NCBI RefSeq assembly: GCF_000024885.1 | Contig: NC_013512.1 | Coordinates: 434,001-498,000 of the forward strand | Direction of reading: 5' to 3' | Source of the DNA: Sulfurospirillum deleyianum DSM 6946 | GTDB taxonomy: Bacteria; Campylobacterota; Campylobacteria; Campylobacterales; Sulfurospirillaceae | DNA length: 64,000 bases | In this document: piece by piece, positions 33,295 to 44,979 of the stretch | How positions within the stretch are numbered: the stretch's first letter is position 1 | How the letters are laid out: every line of letters starts with the position of its first letter | Made by a program: the position numbers and the translations under genes | The notes under the pieces: generated by a model | The model's database searches: none | What the model was told of the DNA's origin: nothing | The model's input: the letters and a program-made list of their open reading frames with translations, nothing else

Positions 33295-33369
33295 TGGCGA
33301 CCCCAGGGGGACTTGAACCCCCGTTCCCGCCTTGAGAGGGCGGTGTCCTAACCACTAGACGATGGGGTC
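33295..33369 (-). tRNA. tRNA-Glu (anticodon CTC)
   Basis: Acceptor arms GACCCCA / TGGGGTC, discriminator G and encoded CCA. The anticodon loop is CTCTCAA on a CCGCC/GGCGG stem, giving CTC for GAG codons. It is the last gene of a six-tRNA cluster and resembles the TTC tRNA-Glu at 33716, from which it was probably duplicated. Confidence 0.92.
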
Positions 33370-33394
33370 GCACAAGTGTGTATGTTTAGGACAA

Positions 33395-33470
33395 TGGTGA
33401 CCCGTGATGGATTCGAACCATCGACCACCTCCTTAAAAGGGAGATGCTCTACCGACTGAGCTAACGAGTC
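33395..33470 (-). tRNA. tRNA-Lys (anticodon TTT), copy 2
   Basis: Acceptor GACTCGT / ACGGGTC, T-loop TTCGAAT, anticodon loop CTTTTAA (TTT), encoded ACCA. Almost identical to the Lys gene at 33809; the D-loop reads AGTCGGT here and AGCCGGT there. Confidence 0.95.
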
Positions 33471-33528
33471 ATGCTCAGAAAGTTTTATAACAAAACAAAC
33501 AAATTCTGAGGGGAAAATTGTAAAATCG

Positions 33529-33605
33529 TGGCGCGGCGGACGGGGCTCGAACCCGCGACCCCCGGCGTGACAGGCCGATATTCTAACCAACTGAACTACC
33601 GCCGC
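33529..33605 (-). tRNA. tRNA-Asp (anticodon GTC)
   Basis: Acceptor GCGGCGG / CCGCCGC, discriminator G with CCA, anticodon loop CTGTCAC (GTC), T-arm with GGTTCGAGCCC. Cloverleaf is complete. Confidence 0.95.
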
Positions 33606-33612
33606 GCATAAA

Positions 33613-33688
33613 TGGTGGTCGCTATAAGACTCGAACTTATGACATCCACCTTGTAAGGGTGGCGCTCTACCAACTGAGCTAAGCGACC
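33613..33688 (-). tRNA. tRNA-Val (anticodon TAC)
   Basis: Acceptor GGTCGCT / AGCGACC, discriminator A with CCA, anticodon loop CTTACAA (TAC) on CCACC/GGTGG, T-loop TTCGAGT. Complete cloverleaf. Confidence 0.95.
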
Positions 33689-33715
33689 AAAAGGGAACAT
33701 TAGAAAAAGAAGTTA

Positions 33716-33791
33716 TGGCGACCCCAAGGGGATTTGAACCCCTGTAACCGCCGTGAAAGGGCGGGATCCTGGACCACTAGACGATGGGGTC
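33716..33791 (-). tRNA. tRNA-Glu (anticodon TTC)
   Basis: Acceptor GACCCCA / TGGGGTC, discriminator G with CCA, anticodon loop CTTTCAC (TTC) on CCGCC/GGCGG. This is the standard Glu tRNA; it reads GAA and, by wobble, GAG. Confidence 0.95.
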
Positions 33792-33808
33792 GCACAACAA
33801 ACAAAAAG

Positions 33809-33884
33809 TGGTGACCCGTGATGGATTCGAACCATCGACCACCTCCTTAAAAGGGAGATGCTCTACCGGCTGAGCTAACGAGTC
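33809..33884 (-). tRNA. tRNA-Lys (anticodon TTT), copy 1
   Basis: First gene of the cluster. Acceptor GACTCGT / ACGGGTC, anticodon loop CTTTTAA (TTT), encoded ACCA. A near-perfect promoter lies about 30 bases upstream on the same strand. Confidence 0.95.
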
Positions 33885-33914
33885 ATTCACCGTTCTTCTC
33901 GTAATGAGGCTGAA

Positions 33915-33943
33915 ATTATAGAGAAAAATTTTTCATTTGTCAA
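33915..33943 (-). promoter_or_regulatory. Consensus sigma70 promoter of the tRNA cluster
   Basis: On the minus strand TTGACA (33938-33943) and TATAAT (33915-33920) are both perfect and 17 bases apart. The -35 box overlaps the stop codon of the cinA-like gene. It should drive all six tRNA genes strongly. Confidence 0.88.
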
Positions 33944-35049
33944 GAGTTTTTTTCACTTTTTAAAAAAATATTTTCTCCCACATGCAAAAGTAACTTTATC
34001 GCATGCAGTGCGCTTTGGGTTTGGATATATTCTCGATCGCCTTCTAAAAGGAGTCTTTCAACTAGTATAACCCCTTCTTTATTTCGGGCACCCACATAGA
34101 CTGTTCCCACAGGTTTTTCTGTACTTCCTCCTGTTGGACCGGCAATACCACTGGTTGCAATCGCATAATCTGAAAGGCTAGCATTTAAAACGCCCTCTAG
34201 CATTTCTCGTACACACAATTCACTGACTGCCCCAAATCGTTCAATCGTTTCATGACTCACGCCTAACCAAGACTCTTTAATAGCATTGTCATACGTTACT
34301 AAGCCACCATGAAAGACTGAGGAGATACCTGAGTGCTGTGTAAACATGGACGCAAGAAGCCCTCCTGTGCAACTTTCTGCAAGGCTAAGTGTCTGGTTAT
34401 GGTTTTGAAGGCATTGTGAGATATGTTCAATGACATCTGCGTGTAAAATGACCTTTTGAGGGAGCAAAGATGTAACAGCCTTGAAGAAGCTTTCTATATT
34501 GCCGTATTTATTCGAAATGGCTTCAACACTAATCCATCCATCAATAATCGTGGTTGGGGTAATGCGTATTTCATAATTTTGGGCTAGAGGTTCAATGAGA
34601 ATTTTCAAAGAGTCTTCATCCATGTTGACAATAGAGAAAAGAGAGTTTGTATTTTTAGACTCTATAAGCAGGGGAGGGAGTTTGTGTGTCTCCTGCACCT
34701 TGATGACATTGATACGTTTGGTGTCTCGAATAAGAAGATAACTGTTTTTTTCATAATGAATGGTTTTGGATGGAATGAGCATATCACCTTTGAGTTCAAG
34801 TGTCTCTTCTCCAAGCGTGGCAACAACTTTATTAATGAGATTAAAACTCTCAGCCGTGGTGACAATGACCGTCTCTTCGGAACGATTAATCGCCTCTTCA
34901 ATGACATCAAAAAGGTCTTTATCGTTTTTATCGATGTAAACCGTTTGGTCAGGAAAGTCCAAAGATGCCTGAACATGCGAATGAATATAGTTTAAAAAAG
35001 CGTGGTTGTAACGGAGTGCTTTGCCTACGATAATCAAAGAACTTTTCAT
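33940..35049 (-). CDS. CinA-like protein with PncC amidase domain
   Basis: A 369-residue protein. The C-terminal 160 residues are a clear CinA_C/PncC domain (LSLAESCTGGLLASMFTQHSG, TYDNAIKESWLGV, ATSGIAGPTGG, GTVYVG), which deamidates nicotinamide mononucleotide to nicotinate mononucleotide in NAD recycling; the serine of AESCTGG is its nucleophile. The N-terminal 200 residues have the general layout of the COG1058 part of CinA (IIVGKAL...N) but lack its GGLGPT.DD motif, so that half is probably inactive. It is divergent from ileS. Confidence 0.85.
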   Translation of the reverse strand: MKSSLIIVGKALRYNHAFLNYIHSHVQASLDFPDQTVYIDKNDKDLFDVIEEAINRSEETVIVTTAESFNLINKVVATLGEETLELKGDMLIPSKTIHYEKNSYLLIRDTKRINVIKVQETHKLPPLLIESKNTNSLFSIVNMDEDSLKILIEPLAQNYEIRITPTTIIDGWISVEAISNKYGNIESFFKAVTSLLPQKVILHADVIEHISQCLQNHNQTLSLAESCTGGLLASMFTQHSGISSVFHGGLVTYDNAIKESWLGVSHETIERFGAVSELCVREMLEGVLNASLSDYAIATSGIAGPTGGSTEKPVGTVYVGARNKEGVILVERLLLEGDREYIQTQSALHAIKLLLHVGENIFLKSEKNS

Positions 35050-35109
35050 GAAAATACCCTTTTTAAAGTACGTAAAATTAAGAGGTTTCCCTCAATAGAC
35101 CTTTTAGCC

Positions 35110-35115
35110 ATTATA
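35110..35115 (-). promoter_or_regulatory. Putative -10 box of the cinA-like gene
   Basis: TATAAT on the minus strand, 60 bases before the start codon; no good -35 is visible. Confidence 0.4.
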
Positions 35116-35219
35116 CCGTAAGTGCTTCTTAAATCGTTTTTAGATAAACTTGCCTCATTTTAAGAGACGCTTACATGTAAAGTTTTCACAGCTGTATAGC
35201 TTCCAAGGAGAGATTATTA

Positions 35220-37976
35220 ATGGACTATAAAGAGACCTTGCTTCTTCCACAGACAGATTTTCCCATGCGAGGAAATCTTCCCCAAAATGAACCTGCACGT
35301 TATGCAAAGTGGTTTTCCAAAGAAAAGAGCGCTTATGCTAAAATGATTCAAAATCGTGAAAATGCCCCTCAGTCATTTATCTTGCACGATGGCCCTCCGT
35401 ATGCCAATGGGCATATTCACATCGGTCACGCCCTCAATAAAATTCTCAAAGACGTGATTATTAAAACGCATTACTTCTTTGGTGAAAAAGTGCGTTATGT
35501 TCCAGGTTGGGATTGTCATGGTTTGCCTATTGAACAGCAGGTGGAAAAAAACCTTGGTAAAGAGAAAAAAGACGCACTGCCAAAAAGTAAAATTCGTGAA
35601 TTGTGCCGTGAACACGCACGTAAATTTATTGATATTCAGCGAGAAGAGTTTAAATCCTTAGGTGTAATAGGCGATTGGGACAATCCGTATATGACGATGA
35701 AATTTAAATTTGAAGCGGATATTTACAGAGCGCTTTGTGGTGTCGCAGACAAAGGACTTTTAATTGAGCGTAGCAAACCAGTCTATTGGTCATGGGCGGC
35801 ACGTAGTGCTTTAGCTGAAGCGGAAGTGGAGTATGAAGATAAAGAAGATTACTCTATCTTTGTGGCATTTGCCCTCGGTGATGAAGCAAAAGCGAAGTTA
35901 GAGATTAGCTCTGATGCGTCGGTGATTATCTGGACGACAACGCCATGGACATTGCCTGCTAATGTGGGTATCTCCTTTAGTCCTGATGAAAATTACGTGC
36001 TTACTAGCGACGGTTATATCGTGGCGGAGCCTTTACATGTAAAGCTTGTAGAGCAAGGTGTTATAGCGGGTGAGGTTGTTAAAACGTTTAACGCAAGCGT
36101 GCTTGAAAACAGCTTTGCGATCAATCCGCTCAATGCTCGCTCATCACAGTTAATTTTAGGCAATCATGTCACGATGGATGGCGGAAGTGGATGTGTTCAT
36201 ACCGCTCCTGGGCATGGTGATGATGACTACAAAGTAGGGCTTCGTTACGGACTTGAAGTGGTGATGCCTGTGGATGAAAGGGGTTGTTATGATGAAACGA
36301 TCGTTCGTTTAGGACTGCTTCCAAATCCTGAGAGTTTTGTGGGTGAGCATATTTTTAAATGCAATGAGCGTATTTTGGAGCTTTTGGGCAACAGTTTGCT
36401 GAAATGTTCAAGATTCACCCACTCCTATCCCTTTTGTTGGAGAACCCATCAGCCTATCATTTACCGTGCGACCAAGCAGTGGTTTGTGGCGATGGATGAA
36501 GCGGTGGATGGACGTGAGAGTCTTCGTAAAATGGCGATGAAGGAACTGGGGAAAGTTCGTTTCTATCCAAAATCGGGCATTAACCGTTTGGGTTCGATGA
36601 TTGAAAATCGCCCTGATTGGTGTATCTCACGTCAAAGAGATTGGGGTGTTCCTATCGCATTTTTTAGAGATAAAACGACAGGTAAACCGATTTTTGATAC
36701 GAAAGTCGTAGAGCACATCGCTACTATTTTTGAAGAAAAAGGTGCGGATGCGTGGTGGGATTTGGAGATTGCAGATCTTTTGGTTGAGAACAGTGGTTAT
36801 AACCCTGAAAATCTTGAAAAAGTGATGGATATTTTGGATGTCTGGTTTGACAGTGGTAGCACGTGGAAAGCTGTCCTTGAATCTTCAGAGTATGATTCAG
36901 GCAGTTATCCTGCCACAATGTATTTGGAAGGAAGTGACCAACATCGTGGTTGGTTTCAAAGCTCACTTTTGGTGAGTACGGCTAATAACGGCATTGCACC
37001 TTATGCTAAGATTTTAACGCATGGTTTCACCGTCGATGAGAAGGGTGAGAAGATGAGCAAATCTAAGGGCAATGTGGTAGCACCCTCAGATGTTGCGAAA
37101 CAATATGGTGTTGAGATTTTACGTTTATGGGTGGGTACGAGTGAGTACACTACCGATTTGAAAATCAGCGATAATATTTTAAAACAAATCAGCGAGCAGT
37201 ACCGAAAAATCCGAAATACCTTTCGATTTTTATTGGCAAACGTCAATGACCTTGAAGTGTTGATGCCTATTGCGCAAATGGGTGCATTGGATAAGTGGAT
37301 TTTAGCCCATGCCAAAGGGGTGTTTGATGAGGTTGAGGCTTATTTTAGAGAGTATGAGTTCTCTAAAGGGTTTGCACTTCTTAATCATTTTATCACTGTT
37401 GAGCTTAGCGGTATTTATTTGGATATTTCAAAAGATAGACTCTACTGTAATGCTAAAAATGATTCTCTTCGTCTCTCCGCACAGAGTGCGATGGCGTTAA
37501 TCGCCGAGAAATTGATGGCATTAATGGCTCCGACACTCACTTATACCATTGATGAGATGATGGAATACGCCCCTGCTATTTTGAAAAAAGAAAGCGTTTT
37601 TGATGTACTTTACTCACCATTTCCAATGATTGAGAGCAATTTTGATGAAGCGTATATGGTAGAAGCCAGAGAGAAATTTTTTGAGATTGTGGATAACTTG
37701 AAGAAAGAGAAAGTCATTAAATCTACGCTTGAATTGGTCATTCAAACGAAATCACCTAAAATTTCAGCGCTTGAAAAAGTCGATGCGGAAGATTGGTTTA
37801 CGGTGAGTAAAGTGATTGAGCATGATGAAGCAGATGAAATGGGTGTATTTGAAGTGGCGGGCGATAGCTTTAAAATTTTAAAAGCCTCTAAATGCAAATG
37901 TCCACGTTGTTGGAAATACCGCTCAAAAAGCGAAGAAGAGCTTTGCCATCGATGTAATGAGGCACTTCATGGTTGA
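35220..37976 (+). CDS. ileS: Isoleucyl-tRNA synthetase
   Basis: A 918-residue class I aminoacyl-tRNA synthetase that charges tRNA-Ile. The HIGH motif is in [16 protein letters not shown], the editing (CP1) domain follows with the TTPWTLPAN motif, and KMSKS is at residues 611-615 ([10 protein letters not shown]). The C-terminus carries a zinc site CKCPRCW...CHRC. This is the bacterial short form with the C-terminal zinc finger. AAGGAG precedes the ATG. The stop overlaps a small membrane protein gene that links it to gatA. Confidence 0.97.
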   Translation: MDYKETLLLPQTDFPMRGNLPQNEPARYAKWFSKEKSAYAKMIQNRENAPQSFILHDGPPYANGHIHIGHALNKILKDVIIKTHYFFGEKVRYVPGWDCHGLPIEQQVEKNLGKEKKDALPKSKIRELCREHARKFIDIQREEFKSLGVIGDWDNPYMTMKFKFEADIYRALCGVADKGLLIERSKPVYWSWAARSALAEAEVEYEDKEDYSIFVAFALGDEAKAKLEISSDASVIIWTTTPWTLPANVGISFSPDENYVLTSDGYIVAEPLHVKLVEQGVIAGEVVKTFNASVLENSFAINPLNARSSQLILGNHVTMDGGSGCVHTAPGHGDDDYKVGLRYGLEVVMPVDERGCYDETIVRLGLLPNPESFVGEHIFKCNERILELLGNSLLKCSRFTHSYPFCWRTHQPIIYRATKQWFVAMDEAVDGRESLRKMAMKELGKVRFYPKSGINRLGSMIENRPDWCISRQRDWGVPIAFFRDKTTGKPIFDTKVVEHIATIFEEKGADAWWDLEIADLLVENSGYNPENLEKVMDILDVWFDSGSTWKAVLESSEYDSGSYPATMYLEGSDQHRGWFQSSLLVSTANNGIAPYAKILTHGFTVDEKGEKMSKSKGNVVAPSDVAKQYGVEILRLWVGTSEYTTDLKISDNILKQISEQYRKIRNTFRFLLANVNDLEVLMPIAQMGALDKWILAHAKGVFDEVEAYFREYEFSKGFALLNHFITVELSGIYLDISKDRLYCNAKNDSLRLSAQSAMALIAEKLMALMAPTLTYTIDEMMEYAPAILKKESVFDVLYSPFPMIESNFDEAYMVEAREKFFEIVDNLKKEKVIKSTLELVIQTKSPKISALEKVDAEDWFTVSKVIEHDEADEMGVFEVAGDSFKILKASKCKCPRCWKYRSKSEEELCHRCNEALHG

Positions 37977-38093
37977 TTTGAGTGCTCCTGTGGAGCTTAG
38001 CTTTATTTTTGTAACCATTGGTGCTATTTTTGCCTTGATTGGTGTGTGTGTTTATTTGGTAAATCGAAGAACGAAACAGTTAAAGGATATGAA

Positions 38094-38097
<4 letters not shown>
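37969..38097 (+). CDS. 42-residue single-helix membrane protein between ileS and gatA
   Basis: The frame starts 8 bases before the ileS stop and ends in a GTGA overlap with gatA. It codes [10 protein letters not shown], then one hydrophobic helix ([20 protein letters not shown]) and a basic tail (NRRTKQLKD), so a single membrane helix with the C-terminus probably inside. Overlaps on both sides and the strong membrane pattern argue for a real gene; its AAAGGA near the end would serve as the gatA ribosome site. Function unknown. Confidence 0.6.
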
Positions 38098-40911
<2,814 letters not shown>

Positions 40912-40930
40912 TCAAGGATAAGCTGCGTTA

Positions 40931-41016
40931 AACTCTTTTTCTAACAAGAGTTGAGACACGATGGATGCCTCAAAGTTTCACTTTGGTCCATCGGCTCAAA
41001 TTGTTTCCAAAAGAGT
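40931..41016 (+). promoter_or_regulatory. Structured leader with two competing pairings upstream of metX
   Basis: AACTCTT (40931-40937) can pair with AAGAGTT (40946-40952), or the overlapping ACTCTTTT (40932-40939) with AAAAGAGT (41009-41016). Between them stands a long hairpin: TTGAG/CTCAA, CGATGGA/TCCATCG and CAAAGT/ACTTTG (40951-40999). The first pairing and the long hairpin share TT at 40951-40952. This layout, before a methionine gene, suggests a riboswitch or attenuator, but it does not match a SAM riboswitch class I know. It could also be the guaB terminator region. Confidence 0.45.
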
Positions 41017-41055
41017 GCAACTTCGCCTTACATGTAAATGTATACAAGGAACGAT

Positions 41056-42165
41056 TTGAAAATTAAAACAGCCCTTGCTCAGTTTGATGAAGCACTTTAT
41101 TTGGAGAGTGGACGTATTTTAGAGACGTATGAACTCAAATATGAGCTTTACGGTGAAATGAACGAAGACAAAAGCAATGTGATTGTGCTCTTTCATGCAC
41201 TTACAGGCAGTCATCATGCCGCAGGTCGTTATGAGGGTGAAACTAAAGCTGGGTGGTGGGATCCTTTGATTGGCGATGGAAAAGTGATTGATACGACAAA
41301 ATTTTGTGTCATTTGTGTCAATGTTTTAGGAAGCTGTTTTGGCTCCACCGGACCTATGAGCATCAATCCTAAAACCAAAGAGCCGTTGCGTCTTAAGTTT
41401 CCTGTTTTAACCATTAGCGATATGGTCAGAGCTCAGATGAACCTGTTTGCTCGTTTGGGGATTTTAGAGGCGTATGCGATTATTGGAGGCTCAATGGGGG
41501 GAATGCAAGGGCTTTGTATGTCCATTGAGTATCCTCATTTTGCTAAACGGGTGATTTTACTTGCCACCACCTATGCCACAGGACCTTGGGCAATCGCTTG
41601 GAATAAAATTGCGATGGAAGGCATTTCGCATGACCCTCGTTTTAAAGAGGGCAATTATAATCCTGAGGATTTTGAAGAAGAGGGCTTGCATAGTTTTGCC
41701 ATGGGGCGAATGGCAGGACACATTAGTTTTTTAAGTCCGCACTCGATGAATAAAAAATTTGGACGCAACTACGTTGAAACCGATGGTTTGTATGAGCTCT
41801 TTGGGCGTTTTCAAGTGGAAAAGTACATGGAGTACAACGGGTACAGTTTTGCCAAACGGTTTGACCCTTTAAGTTACTTGTATATCATTAAAGCGATGAA
41901 TATTTTTGATGCGATGCGCAATTACGACTCTTTGGAAGATTCGATTAAACATATTAAAGCCAAACTCACACTGATTTCATTTAAGGGTGATTGCCTTTTT
42001 ATGCCCGAAGAGATGGAGATGATTAAAAACACGATGGAAAATATAGGGCGCAGTGAGCGGGTGGATTATATCTGCATTGATAGCAACTATGGGCATGATG
42101 CCTTTTTAGTCGAGTACGATAAGTTTGATTTTTACATTAAAAAAGCATTAGAGGCAAAGGGTTAA
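41056..42165 (+). CDS. metX: Homoserine O-acetyltransferase
   Basis: The likely start is TTG 41056, with AAGGA five to six bases upstream; an in-frame ATG at 41038 lies in a TTACATGTAA palindrome and lacks a ribosome site. The protein (369 residues) is an alpha/beta-hydrolase of the MetX family: VLFHALTGSHHAAG, nucleophile serine in GGSMGGMQ, acid in FKGDCLF and histidine in YGHDAFLVE. It acetylates homoserine for methionine synthesis by direct sulfhydrylation. xseB follows after one base. Confidence 0.93.
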   Translation: MKIKTALAQFDEALYLESGRILETYELKYELYGEMNEDKSNVIVLFHALTGSHHAAGRYEGETKAGWWDPLIGDGKVIDTTKFCVICVNVLGSCFGSTGPMSINPKTKEPLRLKFPVLTISDMVRAQMNLFARLGILEAYAIIGGSMGGMQGLCMSIEYPHFAKRVILLATTYATGPWAIAWNKIAMEGISHDPRFKEGNYNPEDFEEEGLHSFAMGRMAGHISFLSPHSMNKKFGRNYVETDGLYELFGRFQVEKYMEYNGYSFAKRFDPLSYLYIIKAMNIFDAMRNYDSLEDSIKHIKAKLTLISFKGDCLFMPEEMEMIKNTMENIGRSERVDYICIDSNYGHDAFLVEYDKFDFYIKKALEAKG

Positions 42166-42166
42166 C

Positions 42167-42361
42167 ATGCAAGAAGAAAAAGAGAGTTTTGAAGTAAAAC
42201 TAGAGCGTGCCAAAATCATTTTAGAGAACCTTTCTAATCCTGAACTCTCCTTAGAAGAAGGGATGAAAAAGTATCAAGAGGGTATTGCGATTTTAAAAGA
42301 GGCGACGAAGATGCTTGAAGAGGCGAAACTCACTTACACGCAATTACAAGAGAAGGAATAA
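42167..42361 (+). CDS. xseB: Exodeoxyribonuclease VII small subunit
   Basis: A 64-residue protein with the XseB pattern: SFEVKLERAKIILENLSNPELSLEEGMKKYQEGI, then LKEATKMLEEAKLTYTQL. The small subunit forms a helical bundle on XseA. xseA is not in the window. It is placed between metX and the nitrilase-like gene with one to five bases between genes. Confidence 0.9.
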   Translation: MQEEKESFEVKLERAKIILENLSNPELSLEEGMKKYQEGIAILKEATKMLEEAKLTYTQLQEKE

Positions 42362-42366
42362 AAGCG

Positions 42367-43158
42367 ATGAAAATAGCGGCATTGCAACTAAGCACCTTAC
42401 CGATGAGTGAGGCAAAGCTGGATTATTACTTTCGTATTTGCAAACAAGAAGGGGTTGAGGTCGTTTTGCTGAGTGAATACGCACTCAATAGCTTTTTTAA
42501 AGAGTTAGAAAATATGCCCATCTCAATGATTAAAGAGCAATCTAACCATAAAATTGAAGCGTTGAAAAAATTGTGCGCCGTGTATGATTTACATGTTATC
42601 GCTCCCATTGTGAATGTCAAGGGTGATTTTTGTTATAAGTGCAATGCCCATTTTTCACCCAAATCGGTTCATTTTTTTGAACAGCAGTTTCTCATTAATT
42701 ACAAACATTGGAATGAAGAGAAGTTTTTTGCCAATGCTATTTCTAAGTACACTTTACCCCTTTTCTTGCATGGCGGACTTCGTTTTGGCATTGTGAGTGG
42801 GTATGAATTGCATTTTGATATGGTGTGGGTTGAGGTGATGCGTAAAAATGTGGATGTGGTATTAATCCCTACTTCTTCAACCTTTGAGTCCTCAAAACGC
42901 TGGGAAGAGCTGTTAAAACTGCGCTCCATGCTCAACAACGTCTATATTTTACGAGCCAATCGAGTAGGCACGTATAAAGAAGAGGAAACATGGCAGTTTT
43001 ACGGACAAAGTAGTTTGCTTTCTCCTTTTGGTGAAGTAGAGCTTAGCTTAGGCGATAAAGAGGAGATGCTTGTAGCGAGTATTGAGAAAGAGAGCTTAGC
43101 GGAAGCTAGAAAATTATGGGGTTGGAAAAAACACGTACTCAAACGAGAGGCATTATGA
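42367..43158 (+). CDS. Nitrilase-superfamily protein lacking the catalytic cysteine
   Basis: A 263-residue carbon-nitrogen hydrolase fold. The usual triad is Glu-Lys-Cys: the Glu is visible in LLSEYALNSFF and the Lys region in LINYKHWNEEKFF, but where active members have I-C-Y-D/E the sequence reads IVSGYELHFD, so the nucleophile is Gly145. It probably cannot hydrolyse amides and may have a structural or regulatory role, or use another residue. The ATGA junction with the E1-like gene links the two. Conserved loss in relatives would show a real new role. Confidence 0.8.
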   Translation: MKIAALQLSTLPMSEAKLDYYFRICKQEGVEVVLLSEYALNSFFKELENMPISMIKEQSNHKIEALKKLCAVYDLHVIAPIVNVKGDFCYKCNAHFSPKSVHFFEQQFLINYKHWNEEKFFANAISKYTLPLFLHGGLRFGIVSGYELHFDMVWVEVMRKNVDVVLIPTSSTFESSKRWEELLKLRSMLNNVYILRANRVGTYKEEETWQFYGQSSLLSPFGEVELSLGDKEEMLVASIEKESLAEARKLWGWKKHVLKREAL

Positions 43159-43820
43159 TGAACTATTTTCACCGACAAATTCAGCTCTGGGGCGAAGAGA
43201 AACAAGCCTCTTTGCAACATAAAAAAATTGTCATCATTGGGTGTGGAGGGCTAGGAAGCTCTTTAGCCTATGCACTAGGCAGTTCAGGTATTGGTGAGAT
43301 ACATCTCGTTGATTTTGATACGGTGAGTGTGCACAATATTCACCGTCAAATTGCTTTTAAAGTCGGGGATGAGGGTAAGTTTAAAGCCCAAATTGTCAAA
43401 CAAAGCATAGAAGAGCGTTGCCCGTATGTCAAGGTTTTTGCGCATGTTGGACGTTTAGAAGACTTTACATGTAAAGGCATTGGCGTTGATTTAATCATCG
43501 ATGCGACCGATAATTTACCCACACGCGCTTTGATAGATACGTATGCCAAAGAGGTTAAAACCCCGTGGCTTTATGGCTCGGTGGAGGCATTTCATGGGCA
43601 AGTGTGTCTCTTTGAGCAGAGCAGTTTTAAAGCCTTTGCCATCAGTAACAAAACCCCTGAGGGCATTGCAGCACCTATTGTCATGCACATCGCCTCCTTG
43701 CAAGCCAATTTAGCTTTGCGGTATCTTGTGGGTCTTCGTGTTAAAAAAGATTTGCTCTATTATCTTTATTTTAATGATGAGGGTGAACTGATGACTCAAA
43801 AATTGAATATGCCTCATTAA
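43155..43820 (+). CDS. E1-like (ThiF/MoeB/HesA) adenylating enzyme
   Basis: Starts at ATG 43155 in an ATGA overlap with the gene before (a second ATG follows at 43158). The 221-residue protein has the E1 nucleotide-binding pattern GCGGLGSSLAYALGSSGIGEIHLVDFDTVSVHNIHRQ and DLIIDATDNLPTRALI, then PWLYGSVEAFHGQV. It adenylates the C-terminus of a small sulfur carrier such as ThiS or MoaD. No CxxC zinc pair is visible, as in the shorter ThiF/HesA type. The carrier is not nearby. Confidence 0.85.
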   Translation: MMNYFHRQIQLWGEEKQASLQHKKIVIIGCGGLGSSLAYALGSSGIGEIHLVDFDTVSVHNIHRQIAFKVGDEGKFKAQIVKQSIEERCPYVKVFAHVGRLEDFTCKGIGVDLIIDATDNLPTRALIDTYAKEVKTPWLYGSVEAFHGQVCLFEQSSFKAFAISNKTPEGIAAPIVMHIASLQANLALRYLVGLRVKKDLLYYLYFNDEGELMTQKLNMPH

Positions 43821-43848
43821 TTATCTTTACATGTAAAAAGGAAAACCA

Positions 43849-44979
43849 TTGCATTTTGAACCCTATCCCTTTGAAAAACTCAGTGAATTACTTAAAAATA
43901 TAACACCAAATAGTGTGTATCCAGCGGTTTCTTTAACCATTGGTGAACCGCAGTTTGATACGCCTGATTTTATCCAAGAAGCACTCAAACAAAACAGTGC
44001 CTTACTCAATAAATACCCAAAATCCTTAGGCGAAGCGTGTGTGAATGAAGCACAGCGCAGTTTTATGCAAAAGCGTTTTGGTGTGGAACTTAAAGCCAGT
44101 GAGCTTATTCCTACTTTTGGTACCAGAGAGGTGTTGTTTAATTTTCCTCAATATTTTTTATTTGACAAACCAAATCCCGTGATGGCGTACACCAATCCCT
44201 TTTATCAGATTTACGAAGGGGCTGCGATTGCCAGTCGTGCAAAAGTCATTCATTTAAATCTTAGCAAAGAGAATGCGTTTAAGCCTGATATGAACACGCC
44301 AGAGCTTCAAAATGCGGATTTGATTATCTTAAATTTCCCAAACAATCCAACCACTTCTACTCTCTCTTTGGAGGAGTTAAGCGAGTGGGTACGCTTTGCG
44401 CTCAAACATGACATTGTGCTTTTAAACGATGAGTGTTACAGTGAAATTTATGCCGATATAAAGCCAGTATCGCTTTTAGAAGCCTCTTTATATGTAGGAA
44501 ATCACAGCTTTAAAAATATGTTGGTCATTAACTCCATTTCTAAACGCAGTTCCGCTCCTAGTTTACGCTCAGGCTTTATTGCTGGGGATGCAAACATTTT
44601 AAAAGGGTACGCACAGTATCGAACTTATGTGGGTATGGGGATTCCATTGCCGATTCAAATGGCTTCAGTTCTCGCATGGAATGATATGGAACATGTGGAA
44701 CTTACCCGCAAAGAGTATGCTAAAAACCTCTCTTTAGCGCAGGAGATTTTAGGTGTGAAAAAGGTGGATGCAACCTTTTATGTCTGGCTAGAGGTGAGCG
44801 ATGATATAGCCTTTACATGTAAACTTTACGAGACGAAAAATATCAAAGTCTTACCTGGGCGATTTTTAGGACGTGAGGGCATGGGTGAGGGATATGTGCG
44901 CATTGCGTTGGTGGAAAATAGTGAAAAAACAGAAAAAATTTTAAAAGAGATTGCAGCATTTATGAAGGAAAATGATTGA
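43849..44979 (+). CDS. dapC: Class I/II aminotransferase, probably N-succinyldiaminopimelate aminotransferase
   Basis: A 376-residue PLP enzyme starting at TTG 43849 after AAAAGGA. Fold-type I features: LTIGEPQFDTPDF, NFPNNPTTSTLSLEEL, LNDECYSEIY, the PLP lysine in NSISKRSSAPSLRSGF, and a C-terminal LPGRFLGREGMGEGYVRIALV with the substrate arginine. The sequence resembles the DapC type of the lysine pathway, and dapE lies about 4 kb downstream, so a role in diaminopimelate synthesis is likely but the substrate is inferred. Confidence 0.8.
   Translation: MHFEPYPFEKLSELLKNITPNSVYPAVSLTIGEPQFDTPDFIQEALKQNSALLNKYPKSLGEACVNEAQRSFMQKRFGVELKASELIPTFGTREVLFNFPQYFLFDKPNPVMAYTNPFYQIYEGAAIASRAKVIHLNLSKENAFKPDMNTPELQNADLIILNFPNNPTTSTLSLEELSEWVRFALKHDIVLLNDECYSEIYADIKPVSLLEASLYVGNHSFKNMLVINSISKRSSAPSLRSGFIAGDANILKGYAQYRTYVGMGIPLPIQMASVLAWNDMEHVELTRKEYAKNLSLAQEILGVKKVDATFYVWLEVSDDIAFTCKLYETKNIKVLPGRFLGREGMGEGYVRIALVENSEKTEKILKEIAAFMKEND

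Noticed and set aside
38046-38093. Longer gatA start (ATG 38046)
   Set aside because: It would translate the small membrane gene in another frame, lacks a ribosome site, and gives residues foreign to GatA.
43116-43154. Longer start of the E1-like gene
   Set aside because: It overlaps the nitrilase-like gene without a ribosome site; ATG 43155 gives the usual ATGA coupling and family N-terminus.
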